64,000 nucleotides of DNA. It comes from Aliidiomarina maris (GTDB lineage: Bacteria > Pseudomonadota > Gammaproteobacteria > Enterobacterales > Alteromonadaceae). The stretch is taken from contig NZ_PIPK01000006.1 in NCBI RefSeq assembly GCF_003987335.1, positions 1-64,000 of the forward strand. Direction: 5' to 3'. This document shows, piece by piece, positions 36,497 to 45,634 of the stretch. Positions within the stretch are counted from its first letter, which is position 1. Every line of letters starts with the position of its first letter. Below the pieces are notes generated by a model. That model had not been told where the DNA came from. It made no database searches and saw nothing but the letters and a program-made list of their open reading frames with translations. The translations under genes and the position numbers were made by a program.

Positions 36497-38110
36497 ATGC
36501 GTTTTTACTTTATTCCATTGGTCACCGCTTGCCTTTTATACCCGACTATACCGACTCAAGCTCACGCACAAGCTGATACGTCTGCATCCGCTCAACGCAG
36601 TGCCGGCACTGAACTACTCAATCCTGGCTCGCGTAGCCCCCTCAGCGATTTTATCGAAAGTGGCCGTGAACAATGGCAGATTCCCGGTATGGCTGTCGGT
36701 ATTGTCTATCAAGACCAGCTTATTTTTGCGCAAGGCTTTGGCGCATTAGGCCTTGAGCAAAGCGACCCCATTGATGCAGACACACTGTTTGGCGTGGCAT
36801 CGACCACCAAGGCGATGACCGCAGCCGCCATCGGAATGCTAGTGGATGACGGCAAGTTGGACTGGGATGATCGGGTGATTGACCACTTGCCCTATTTTCA
36901 ACTCAGCGACCCTTGGGTGACGCAACATGTCACCATCCGCGACCTGCTAAGTCATCAAGTGGGGGTTGGGCGCATGACCGGCAACCAGATTCGCTATATG
37001 CCCACCGCGAGCCGCGAACACGTGATAAAACAGATGCGCCACCATACTTTCGAAGCACCATTTCGCTCGCGTTATGTGTACAGCAATGTGATGTACTCAG
37101 TGGCGGGTGAGGTTGTAGCGGCAGTCAGTGGCCAGTCTTGGGACGACTTTATGGCGGAGCGCTTATTCGCACCTTTAAATATGACCCGCTCGAATACCTC
37201 AATCACTCAATTTGACCCGAATGATCGCAATATTGCCCACCCGCACCAATATATTGAAGGCGAGATTGTGCCAATTGCACGGCGCAACTTTGACAACGTT
37301 GGCCCTTCGGCGTCAGTGAATACCAGTATTCACGATATGGCGCAATGGATGCGCTTGCAACTTGGCGACGCCGGCGTGTATCAAGGCCAGCGCTTATTAA
37401 GCGACGCAGTAATGCGCGAGATGCATCAAGCACAAGTCAGTTTACCGCGTAGTGGTAAAACCGAACCTTTGCGTGGCTACGGTTTGGGCTGGACCTTAGA
37501 CACCTATCGCGGCTACGCGGTGTCTTCTCATGGCGGTGCGACCGATGGCTTCAATACCTCACTCACGCTAGTGCCAAAACTAGACCTCGGTATAGTAGTG
37601 ATCACCAATACCTTTGACGGCTATCGGCCTGCGGTGGTGAATGAAATCATTGATCGTATGGCGGGCTTACCAGAGTACGATTGGAAGAATCATTATTATG
37701 ACGACTTCCAGGCACGTTTTCAGCAAACCATGCAAGAACGCGAAGCTATCATTGCAGCGCGCCAAGCAAACACACAGCCTAGCTTAAACCATACTCAAAT
37801 GGTCGGGCGTTACCAAGACCCACTATACGGCGAGATTGAAGTATTCGAGAACGCCGACGGCGGCCTGTCGTTGCACCTGTGGGACGATGGTGAAAGCTTG
37901 TTAGACCTTGAGCATTGGCACCATGACACCTGGCTGGCGAGTTACCACAACCGCGCGCAACGTGAAAAGTTTGTTTACTTCACCCGCGACAGCCAAGGCA
38001 ACGTTGAAGCATTGAATGTACGCTTTACATTACGCCCGGTGATGACTCAGGTTGGTTTATTTCCCAGCAACTATTTCCGTGACGTTAGCTTTACACCTGT
38101 GCCGGAATAA
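36497..38110 (+). CDS. Secreted serine hydrolase, class C beta-lactamase/DD-peptidase family
   Basis: 537 aa from ATG 36497 (AAGGA upstream). Signal peptide (YFIPLVTACLLYPTIPTQAHA). Active-site set: SxxK in FGVASTTKAMTAAAIG, YxN in RYVYSNVMYSVAGEV, and SSHGGATDGF as the third motif, all intact. The last ~100 residues (MVGRYQDPLYGEIEVFENAD and onward) are the C-terminal beta domain seen in the PBP4*/esterase branch. It is periplasmic; substrates could be D-amino-acid peptides or esters. The gene is followed by an acylase gene on the same strand, 88 bp on, and they may be co-expressed. Confidence 0.88.
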   Translation: MRFYFIPLVTACLLYPTIPTQAHAQADTSASAQRSAGTELLNPGSRSPLSDFIESGREQWQIPGMAVGIVYQDQLIFAQGFGALGLEQSDPIDADTLFGVASTTKAMTAAAIGMLVDDGKLDWDDRVIDHLPYFQLSDPWVTQHVTIRDLLSHQVGVGRMTGNQIRYMPTASREHVIKQMRHHTFEAPFRSRYVYSNVMYSVAGEVVAAVSGQSWDDFMAERLFAPLNMTRSNTSITQFDPNDRNIAHPHQYIEGEIVPIARRNFDNVGPSASVNTSIHDMAQWMRLQLGDAGVYQGQRLLSDAVMREMHQAQVSLPRSGKTEPLRGYGLGWTLDTYRGYAVSSHGGATDGFNTSLTLVPKLDLGIVVITNTFDGYRPAVVNEIIDRMAGLPEYDWKNHYYDDFQARFQQTMQEREAIIAARQANTQPSLNHTQMVGRYQDPLYGEIEVFENADGGLSLHLWDDGESLLDLEHWHHDTWLASYHNRAQREKFVYFTRDSQGNVEALNVRFTLRPVMTQVGLFPSNYFRDVSFTPVPE

Positions 38111-38198
38111 GCTGAATTTAAGCTGATTGCTTTTTCACCGCCTGCGCGCAATACTGAGCTTGACCTGCAACACAATACTAACAAACAGGAACTCAAAT

Positions 38199-40751
38199 AT
38201 GCGTGCCACATCAAAGGCTTGGCGCCTTAGCCTCGTGGCTGGCGCCTGCGTTCTCGCACTCTCTGCGTGTAACTCAGATTCAGACCCAGTCAACCCTCAA
38301 CCTGTCAATCCACCAGCCCCACCAACGGGCGGTGGTCAGCCACAATTACCCACACCTGTGAGTGTCACAGCGTTCAGCGAAGGTGAAGTCAGCGCCGATA
38401 TTCGCTGGGCTGAATATGGTGTGCCGTATATTACGTCCGATAGCTTGCAAGGTATCGCCTTCGGTTCCGGCTATGCATTTGCACGCGATAATGCCTGTAT
38501 CATTGCCGATCAAATTGTGCGCTTTAATGGCGAGCGCGCACGCTTCTTTGGCCCACATGTACAAGGCACCGACAACCTCAACTTAGTCAATGACTTTGCC
38601 TACAAAGCCTTGGACTTACGCGGTAATGTTGAAGCGGCTTTAGACACATTCAGCGACCAAACACGCGCCTTATTGCAAGGCTATGCTGCCGGCTACAACA
38701 AGTTTATTACTGAGCGTGCGGCAGATGTGCCGTTGCCTTGCCGTGGTCAACCATGGATGCGCGAAGTCACTGAAGTGGACTTGATGACCTACGCCCAGGG
38801 CGTCGCATTATTACCTGGCACCGCTAACCTGATTGAAGCCATGTTCGCGGCGGTACCACCGGGTGAGAGTTTCGCCCCAGAGATGGTCAGTACCGAGCTA
38901 CCTTTAGAATACGATTACAGTTTTGATGGCACACGCATTGCGAACATGTCAATGCCTGACACCAACCCGACTGAAATGGGCTCGAATGGTTGGGGCTTAG
39001 GTGCCGATTTCACTGGCTCCAGCGGTATGCTACTGGCTAACCCGCACTTCCCACATTCCGGTAATCAACGCTTCTGGCAGTCTGGTATTGAGATCCCCGG
39101 CGAGCTTAAAGTGGTCGGTGGCTCATTGTCCGGCTTCCCTGGCTTGATCAATATCGGCTTCAATGAAAACGTCGCGTGGACTCACACCTTTTCAACCGCG
39201 CAGCGCTTTGTGGTATACCAGCTAGAACTTGATCCGGCCGATGACCGCGGGTTGAGCTACCTGGTCGATGGCGAATCACAGGAAATGGAAAGCCGCCGTG
39301 TCGAAGTGGAAGTGAATGTTGGTGGTGGCAACACAGTGACATTTGCACGTGACTTCTATTTCAGTTCATTTGGACCAATGATTTCGATCCCAGGCAATTT
39401 TGAGTGGGGCCAAAACTTCCAAGGCCAAACCTCAGCCTTTGCTATTTTCGATGCCAACTACCCGAACTTTGACGTGGTTGATCATTGGTTAGCGTTGAAT
39501 ACCGCACGTGATATTGACGATGTTGAGGCCTCGTTCTACCGCCATACTGGTTTGATTTTCAATAACATTATGGCAACGGATCGAGATGGCGACGTGTTCT
39601 TTACTGACGGTTCCAGCGTACCAGACTTGAGCCCTGCAACCTTAAACCGTTTAGTTGACGACCCAGTGTTACTGGCAACGCGTTTACAGGCACCATTCTT
39701 CCTGGTGCCCGGTAATAGCGCTGAATTCCGTGCCCGCGGTACGGTGCCATTTGAGCGCGCACCACAGTTACGTGGTACTGACTCGGTTCAAAACTCAAAC
39801 GATAGTTACTGGCTGACTAACGCAAACTCGCCAATTACTGGTGACTTCTTGTTATATGGTCGGGTTAATAATCAGCAAACCTTGCGTTCACGGATGGGAC
39901 AAGTCAAGTTAGCCGAACTGCGTGAAGCGGGTAGCTTAGATTTAAGCATGCTGGAGAATGCGCTGATTAGTAACCGTGCATTCTTAGGTGAGGCCGTAGT
40001 TGAAGACTTAGTCGAGTTTTGTACTGAGCGCGGCACCACACCAGTGACAACCACTAACGGTGATGTGGATATCAGCGCGGGTTGTAACGCATTGGCACAG
40101 TGGAACGGCATCATGAATACCGATAGTGTCGGTGCATTGGTACTGCGCGAGTTTGCCCAGCGCTTTGCGACCAACCCTCAGTGGCAGGTCGCATTTAACC
40201 CAGCGGATCCAATTAACACGCCGAATACTTTGGCCCGAACCAACACTACGTTAGTACATTTAGCCAACGCCATTCGCACGATTGAACAAGCGGGTTTAGC
40301 CGTCGATGCGCCATTCGGTGAAGTGCAGTTCGTAGAGCGCTCATTACCAAACGGTCAGGCGTCAGGCACTAAACTACCTTGGGGTGGCGCGAACAACATT
40401 GAAGGTGGCTTTAACGTGTTTGCACGTCAAGGCGCGCAAGACGGCACCTTGCTACCACGCCATTTGTATCCAACGATCAGTGGCTCGCAGTTAAGCGCTG
40501 AGGGCGAGGGGTATCACATTACCTCAGGTTCAAGCTGGATGTTTGTGATGCAATTCACTGAGCAAGGGCCTGAAGCACGTGGTTTGCTGACGTACTCACA
40601 GTCAAGCGATGTAGAGTCGCCACACTTCCTCGACCAAACCTTGTTCTACTCAGCCGAACCTCGCTTGCGCGATATTCCGTTTAGCAACGATGATATCGCC
40701 GACGCCACCATTGAAAGCTTGAGCATTACGATGGAAGTCGAGCAAGACTAG
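38199..40751 (+). CDS. Penicillin-acylase family lipoprotein
   Basis: 850 aa from ATG 38199 (CAGGA upstream). Lipobox VLALSAC, then a proline-rich linker (NPQPVNPPAPPTGGGQPQ). It is an Ntn hydrolase: after maturation the beta chain begins at the Ser in MGSNGWGLGADFTGSSG (GSNGW near residue 265), followed by MLLANPHFPHSG; the partner Asn and Arg blocks appear around NSNDSYWLTNANSP. This is the penicillin G acylase / AHL acylase (PvdQ-like) superfamily, whose natural substrates are acyl amides such as acyl-homoserine lactones. Which amide is cut cannot be told. Surface anchoring distinguishes it from the soluble periplasmic acylases. It ends before a strong terminator. Confidence 0.88.
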   Translation: MRATSKAWRLSLVAGACVLALSACNSDSDPVNPQPVNPPAPPTGGGQPQLPTPVSVTAFSEGEVSADIRWAEYGVPYITSDSLQGIAFGSGYAFARDNACIIADQIVRFNGERARFFGPHVQGTDNLNLVNDFAYKALDLRGNVEAALDTFSDQTRALLQGYAAGYNKFITERAADVPLPCRGQPWMREVTEVDLMTYAQGVALLPGTANLIEAMFAAVPPGESFAPEMVSTELPLEYDYSFDGTRIANMSMPDTNPTEMGSNGWGLGADFTGSSGMLLANPHFPHSGNQRFWQSGIEIPGELKVVGGSLSGFPGLINIGFNENVAWTHTFSTAQRFVVYQLELDPADDRGLSYLVDGESQEMESRRVEVEVNVGGGNTVTFARDFYFSSFGPMISIPGNFEWGQNFQGQTSAFAIFDANYPNFDVVDHWLALNTARDIDDVEASFYRHTGLIFNNIMATDRDGDVFFTDGSSVPDLSPATLNRLVDDPVLLATRLQAPFFLVPGNSAEFRARGTVPFERAPQLRGTDSVQNSNDSYWLTNANSPITGDFLLYGRVNNQQTLRSRMGQVKLAELREAGSLDLSMLENALISNRAFLGEAVVEDLVEFCTERGTTPVTTTNGDVDISAGCNALAQWNGIMNTDSVGALVLREFAQRFATNPQWQVAFNPADPINTPNTLARTNTTLVHLANAIRTIEQAGLAVDAPFGEVQFVERSLPNGQASGTKLPWGGANNIEGGFNVFARQGAQDGTLLPRHLYPTISGSQLSAEGEGYHITSGSSWMFVMQFTEQGPEARGLLTYSQSSDVESPHFLDQTLFYSAEPRLRDIPFSNDDIADATIESLSITMEVEQD

Positions 40752-40773
40752 ACCTTTAGTAAGTGTCGAAACA

Positions 40774-40813
40774 AAGCCCGGTCTTATACCTTAAGTACCG
40801 GGCTTATTTTTTT
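40774..40813 (+). terminator. Rho-independent terminator after the acylase gene
   Basis: AAGCCCGGT pairs with ACCGGGCTT (9 bp) around 14 bases, followed by ATTTTTTTT. The next gene's ribosome-binding site (AAGGAGG) begins right after the T tract. Confidence 0.85.
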
Positions 40814-40824
40814 AAGGAGGTTAT

Positions 40825-41382
40825 ATGCGACTCAATTCGCTGATACAGCGTGATCAAAGCGTGTTGTGTGTGGTTGATGTGCAACAACGCTTGGCGCCAG
40901 CTATTGTCAATGTCGCTGCGCTGATTGAACGGCATCAATGGCTGCTGGCCATTGCCAACCAACTGCTTGTGCCGGTGGTATATACCGAGCAATATCCGCA
41001 AGGCCTTGGCCCCACGGTGAATGAGCTCAATGGGTTGCTGGCGAGCGCGCAAAAGCTGGAGAAAACTCACTTTAGTGCGTATGCTGAACAGCACGTGCGT
41101 GAATATTTTAGCCAAACTAAGCGCCAGCAAATTGTTCTTACTGGCACAGAAACCCATGTCTGCGTGCTGCAAACCGCCCTCGACATGCAGGCTCAAGGCT
41201 TTAAGGTTTTCGTTGTAGAAGACGCCGTTGGTAGTCGCCGCGAAAGCGATAAACGCTTAGCATTACAGCGTTTACGCGACAACGGCTGCCAAATCGTGAG
41301 TAGCGAGATGGTAGCTTTTGAATGGTTACACCGCAGTGCGACCGATGAATTTAAGCACATTAGCCGCAACTTTTTGCGCTAA
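40825..41382 (+). CDS. Isochorismatase-family cysteine hydrolase (YcaC-like)
   Basis: 185 aa, ATG 40825 after AAGGAGG. Catalytic Asp in VLCVVDVQQRLAP, Lys in KLEKTHFSAY, and nucleophilic Cys in GTETHVCVLQTALD, the full Asp-Lys-Cys triad. It is soluble with no signal peptide. The subgroup resembles YcaC and related amidases or nicotinamidase-like enzymes; the substrate is unknown. It sits immediately after the upstream terminator, so transcription may start within that terminator region or be read-through. Confidence 0.85.
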   Translation: MRLNSLIQRDQSVLCVVDVQQRLAPAIVNVAALIERHQWLLAIANQLLVPVVYTEQYPQGLGPTVNELNGLLASAQKLEKTHFSAYAEQHVREYFSQTKRQQIVLTGTETHVCVLQTALDMQAQGFKVFVVEDAVGSRRESDKRLALQRLRDNGCQIVSSEMVAFEWLHRSATDEFKHISRNFLR

Positions 41383-41450
41383 TCTAGATCAACTAGTAAC
41401 CAGTATATTGTTTTAGTCAGCCGTTTTATTCAGCATTTAAGAGGTGTCCC

Positions 41451-42389
41451 ATGCAACAAACATTTCCCATCGAATATGCCGTCATAGCCCTCGCCGTGGT
41501 GGCTATTTTGGCCCTTTCGGTGCGCTTAATTCCACACCGTCATGTCGCGTTGGTTGAACGCTTCGGTAAATACACCCGCACATTAGAACCGGGGCTAAAT
41601 TTCTTAATTCCATTCGTTGAAAAGATTTCTCACAAACAATCGCTACGTGTGCAGCAATTAAATGTGTCGATTGAAACTAAAACCGCGGATAACGTATTCG
41701 TCATCGCGCGGGTTTCGGTGCAATACTTTGTTGAATCGGCAGAGGCCGCATACAACGCGTTTTACCAACTCGACGACCCTGAAGAGCAAATCACCTCATA
41801 TGTCTTTGATGTGGTGCGGGCGCAAATTCCACGCCAGTCACTAGATAATGTGTTTGATAACAAAGACGAAATTTCCAATGTGGTGATGGAACAGCTACAA
41901 GAGGCTATGGAAGAGTTTGGTTTCCGTATTCGCAATACGCTAGTCACTGACATTGACCCGAATGAGGACGTCAAACGCTCAATGAACCGTATCAATGCGG
42001 CTGAGCGTGAGCGCCGCGCTGCAGAACATGAAGCCGAAGCTGAACGGATCAAAATCGTTAAGAAAGCGGAAGCCGATAAAGAGTCGAAAATTCTTGCCGG
42101 TCAGGGTGTCGCAGGTCAGCGTAAGGCCATCGCTGAAGGTTTACGTGAGTCAATTGATATGGTGGTGGACGAAAAGAACGGCATTGGCGCCGAGCATGTG
42201 GTCTACCTACTGACCTTCACCAACTACGTGGATGCGTTAGAGTCCATTGGCAAAGACGGCACTGTCATCATGGTGCCACAGCCAACCGGTCAACTAGACC
42301 AAATGGACGAAATTCGTAACGCCATTATCAGCGGTAGCGCAGTAAGTAACGCCGCGAAGAAAAAGCCGAAGCCGCCTGTGGTCGGTTAA
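41451..42389 (+). CDS. SPFH/stomatin-like membrane protein (QmcA type)
   Basis: 312 aa, ATG 41451 with AGAGGTG upstream. One N-terminal membrane helix (YAVIALAVVAILALSVRLI), then the band-7 domain (VALVERFGKYTRTLEPGLNF, SIETKTADNVFVIARVSV) and a charged coiled coil (RINAAERERRAAEHEAEA). Length and layout match E. coli QmcA (305 aa). These proteins form large membrane-associated rings or microdomains. In many bacteria an NfeD gene precedes them; none is present here. A strong terminator follows. Confidence 0.9.
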   Translation: MQQTFPIEYAVIALAVVAILALSVRLIPHRHVALVERFGKYTRTLEPGLNFLIPFVEKISHKQSLRVQQLNVSIETKTADNVFVIARVSVQYFVESAEAAYNAFYQLDDPEEQITSYVFDVVRAQIPRQSLDNVFDNKDEISNVVMEQLQEAMEEFGFRIRNTLVTDIDPNEDVKRSMNRINAAERERRAAEHEAEAERIKIVKKAEADKESKILAGQGVAGQRKAIAEGLRESIDMVVDEKNGIGAEHVVYLLTFTNYVDALESIGKDGTVIMVPQPTGQLDQMDEIRNAIISGSAVSNAAKKKPKPPVVG

Positions 42390-42410
42390 GCGAATCGACG
42401 CGTGTAAAAA

Positions 42411-42449
42411 AACAAAACCGCCCAAGTGAATAACTTGGGCGGTTTTGTT
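42411..42449. terminator. Bidirectional terminator between the SPFH gene and the amidohydrolase operon
   Basis: A perfect 16-bp stem (AACAAAACCGCCCAAG / CTTGGGCGGTTTTGTT) around a 7-base loop, A-rich on the left and T-rich on the right, serving both convergent transcripts. Confidence 0.9.
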
Positions 42450-42496
42450 TTAACTAACTATATCTTAATAGCTGATCAACTCAGCTTCACGCACAA

Positions 42497-43873
42497 TTAA
42501 CGGGTGTAATCGCCAAACGGTGATTCGAAACGCTCACCAGCTATGTATACCTGTTCGATACTACGCAAGTGTTGCATGCCCTGCATCGGGTCTTGCTCGA
42601 ACACGACGAAGTCGGCCCAGTAACCACTTGCTAAGCGTCCCAATTCATCGCCAAGGCCCATACACTGCGCAGCGACCGAGGTTGCGCTTAGCAACACATC
42701 CAGTGCCGACATGCCCGCGTCTTCCATCATCTCCATTTCCATATGTTCAAAGTAGCCTTGAAAGCGTGCGGGTGGCCCACTGTCTGTCCCCATGGCGATC
42801 CCTACCCCCGCTTCATGCATGCGCACCATATTTTGCATTGCTAAGGGCAAGGCTTGCTCATAGTACTGTGCGTCCTGACCCTGATAGTTTTGCTGCATTT
42901 CAGGCTCAAGTAATTGCGCAATCATATCATCATCAACGGTTTGGCGGAAAAACGGGTCAGCAAAGAAATCAGGTTCTTGGGCATAAACAAAGGTCGAAAC
43001 TTCACGGGTCAGCGTGGGGGTCATACACACCTGAGCCTGCAACATTAAATCTATCAGCTCGTCATCCACTTCGGCGTCACGCACACTGTGAGCCAGCAAA
43101 TCGGTATTCGCGCGCATCAAACCCTTGGCATGCTCCAGCGTAACCATATGCGAAGCTAGCGGTAAATCATGCTCGTGGCTGCTTTCAATCACCTGACTAT
43201 AAACAGGTTCAGACATCGCAGTTTGGCGCCCAAGTTGACTATCAACGCGAATTTTGACCCAGTCCGGGTTGGTAGCAGCGGCGCCAGCTACTGCGCTGAC
43301 TGCGTCTTCCGGGCTGCTTGGGTCAAGGACATCGCCTGCAACCCATAAACGCGACATGCCTGGTGCACGCGGGTTCATTTCATCGCGCACCTGGAACGCT
43401 TGCTCAGGCTCATCACCAAGGCTAACCACCGAGGTGATGCCGTAATGTGCGTAGGTCGCCAACTGGTCACGCACCAGCTGCTGGCTGTATACCGCCTCAC
43501 CGGTTTGAAGGCCATCTGCCATACCCACATGGCCATGGGCATTAATTAAGCCCGGTAACACATAGCGCTGACCTAAATCCGTAATATCTACACCGTCTTC
43601 AGGCAAGCTTTGAGCGTCGGTGGAAAACATGCTCATCACACGACCTTCACGCACCACAATGGCCGCATTTTCGATATAGCTGGCACTGACACCGTCCCAT
43701 GCGTAGGCCACTGTGAATACTTGGCTGTCGGCCAGTAACTCACGTAATTCATCGGAATACGCACCCTCAATAGGCTCAGCCGCTGGAATCGAAGCGGTTT
43801 GTTCAGCTTGTCCGCAGCCAGCAAGCCCAATTGCGATACCGACACCTAATGCCACCAGTGATAATTGTTTCAT
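42497..43873 (-). CDS. Amidohydrolase-family lipoprotein
   Basis: 458 aa, ATG 43873, overlapping the end of the GGT gene by 4 bp. Lipobox GIAIGLAGC. It shows the amidohydrolase pattern: VLPGLINAHGHVGM (HxH metal ligands), later ASHMVTLEHAKG and DLLAHSVRDAEVDDE, and AMGTDSGPPARF with the metal Asp. The group includes imidazolonepropionase-like and Xaa-Pro/acyl-dipeptide hydrolases. The branch is uncertain. It is anchored in the envelope, presumably acting on peptides or lactams arriving with the products of the upstream GGT. Confidence 0.85.
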   Translation of the reverse strand: MKQLSLVALGVGIAIGLAGCGQAEQTASIPAAEPIEGAYSDELRELLADSQVFTVAYAWDGVSASYIENAAIVVREGRVMSMFSTDAQSLPEDGVDITDLGQRYVLPGLINAHGHVGMADGLQTGEAVYSQQLVRDQLATYAHYGITSVVSLGDEPEQAFQVRDEMNPRAPGMSRLWVAGDVLDPSSPEDAVSAVAGAAATNPDWVKIRVDSQLGRQTAMSEPVYSQVIESSHEHDLPLASHMVTLEHAKGLMRANTDLLAHSVRDAEVDDELIDLMLQAQVCMTPTLTREVSTFVYAQEPDFFADPFFRQTVDDDMIAQLLEPEMQQNYQGQDAQYYEQALPLAMQNMVRMHEAGVGIAMGTDSGPPARFQGYFEHMEMEMMEDAGMSALDVLLSATSVAAQCMGLGDELGRLASGYWADFVVFEQDPMQGMQHLRSIEQVYIAGERFESPFGDYTR

Positions 43874-45630
43874 TCTCGGGAATCTCCATACACTGCGCCT
43901 TCCATGCGCTTATCAGCAGCCCCTCGCCACCCATCATCAACGCGTTCAATGCCGTGAACGCCGCTCTCTAACGTAATTAAATCCACTTTGTGCCCTAAAC
44001 GCAGCAAGCTCTCTACGCGCTCATCTAACACGGTGCCTGCTTCAAGCTCTAAGCGCTCACCACGATGCAACATATTCGGTAAATCAATCGCGCGCTGCAA
44101 ACTTAAGCGCCAGTCAATCACACCTATCACCGTTTTTGCCACATAGCCGATAATACGACTACCACCGCGCGAGCCCAGCACATACGTCAGTTCACCGTCC
44201 GGTGAGAAAATCAACGTCGGTGCCATCGAGCTGCGCGGGCGCTTGCCCGGTTCTACCCGGTTAGGTGCAAGACGGTCAGACAGCTCTGAGTCAAAGTCGA
44301 AGTCCGTCAATTGATTATTCAGCATCAAACCACGTGCCATCATACGACTGCCAAATGGTGCTTCAATCGAGCCAGTTAACGCCACCGCGTTGCCTTGGTG
44401 GTCGACGACACTTAAATGCGAAGTGCCATATTCGTCATCTTCTTTGACTGCAGGGGCATGACGAATTTGCACCTCACCATCTGGGTCACCGGGGTTTGCT
44501 TTTCGCATCACGCGGTCGCGCGAAATCAAACCAGCTCGTTTCTGCAAGTAGTCGGGCGCAATCAATTTACTTTCATTGATATTGGTAAATGCAGGGTCAC
44601 CCAAGTAGTACTGGCGGTCAGCAAAAGCGAGCCTGCTCGCCTCGGTGTATAAATGAATAAATGTCGGGCTGTCTGGTGACATACTGGCAATGTCGTAATG
44701 CGAAAGAATGCCAAGAATTTGCAGCAGTGCCACGCCTGCCGACGAGGGTGCTGACGCCGAACAAACCGTCCAGCCTCGGTAGTCACCACACAGAGGGTCG
44801 CGCATAACCGCCTGATAGTCCGCAAAATCTTGGGCGCTTAATTCACCACGCATCGGCCAGCGCTGAGCAGCACGCTCGCGGTAAGCCTCACCGACGCTGC
44901 CATGATAGAGCGGCGCGCTACCTTCGGCAGCAAATAGGCTCAGCGTATGCGCTAATTCAGTATTGACCAGCCAAGGCGTATCATCGGCGGAGCGCTGTTG
45001 GTGTAAGTGCCGCATGTCGCCAAACCAGCGCAAACTGCGGTCAGCGGCATATTGGCGCTGTAACCGCGGCGGCATATCAATGCCTTGCTCAGCCATTGCT
45101 ATCGTCGCTTCAAAGAGTTGTGCCCATGGCAATTGGCCATGATCTTGGTGCGCGCGCTCCAGCATCGCCAACATCCCCGGCACCCCCACAGAGCGTCCAC
45201 GGGTGACTGCGATATAATGATGCAAAGGCATACCGAGCACTTTGAACCAATCACTATGTGCCGTGCTGGGCGCTGTCTCGCGACCATCATACAGATATTG
45301 CTGGCCGCTCTGGGCGTCGTAATAGAGTAAAAAGCCGCCCCCACCTAACCCGGTTTCGTGGGGTTCAACAAACGTCAGCGCAATTTTTGTCGCGATGGCG
45401 GCATCCATTGCGTTGCCGCCTTGGCGCATGATATTACGCCCTATTTCGCTGGCATGGCGATTGGCGCTCACCACCGCATGCTGACTGTGAATCAACGCAT
45501 TGCGCTCGCTATGATCGTCCAGCGGCACGCTTTCGCGCGCACAGGCAAGCAACAGTAAGCTACAGCTAACCGCAGATACGCGCGCTAACCATGCCATCAG
45601 GATCTTTGAGTGCGGCATCATCAATGGCAT
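43870..45630 (-). CDS. ggt: Gamma-glutamyltransferase lipoprotein
   Basis: 586 aa, ATG 45630, 4 bp after the upstream stop. Lipobox CSLLLLAC. The proenzyme is cleaved before the catalytic Thr in DEYGTSHLSVVDHQG, with downstream glycine and serine substrate blocks (RPRSSMAPTLIFSPDGE, LGSRGGSRIIGYV). Upstream, ETGLGGGGFLLYY and DGRETAPS (the Arg that binds the gamma-glutamate carboxylate) are conserved. It transfers or hydrolyses gamma-glutamyl groups from glutathione and peptides. Unlike soluble E. coli Ggt it is lipid-anchored. It is flanked in the same operon by two amidohydrolases. Confidence 0.92.
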   Translation of the reverse strand: MPLMMPHSKILMAWLARVSAVSCSLLLLACARESVPLDDHSERNALIHSQHAVVSANRHASEIGRNIMRQGGNAMDAAIATKIALTFVEPHETGLGGGGFLLYYDAQSGQQYLYDGRETAPSTAHSDWFKVLGMPLHHYIAVTRGRSVGVPGMLAMLERAHQDHGQLPWAQLFEATIAMAEQGIDMPPRLQRQYAADRSLRWFGDMRHLHQQRSADDTPWLVNTELAHTLSLFAAEGSAPLYHGSVGEAYRERAAQRWPMRGELSAQDFADYQAVMRDPLCGDYRGWTVCSASAPSSAGVALLQILGILSHYDIASMSPDSPTFIHLYTEASRLAFADRQYYLGDPAFTNINESKLIAPDYLQKRAGLISRDRVMRKANPGDPDGEVQIRHAPAVKEDDEYGTSHLSVVDHQGNAVALTGSIEAPFGSRMMARGLMLNNQLTDFDFDSELSDRLAPNRVEPGKRPRSSMAPTLIFSPDGELTYVLGSRGGSRIIGYVAKTVIGVIDWRLSLQRAIDLPNMLHRGERLELEAGTVLDERVESLLRLGHKVDLITLESGVHGIERVDDGWRGAADKRMEGAVYGDSRE

Positions 45631-45634
45631 AAAA

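Noticed and set aside
36420-36749. Plus-strand frame overlapping the serine hydrolase start
   Set aside because: Out of frame with a well-supported gene that has a ribosome-binding site, signal peptide and full active site.
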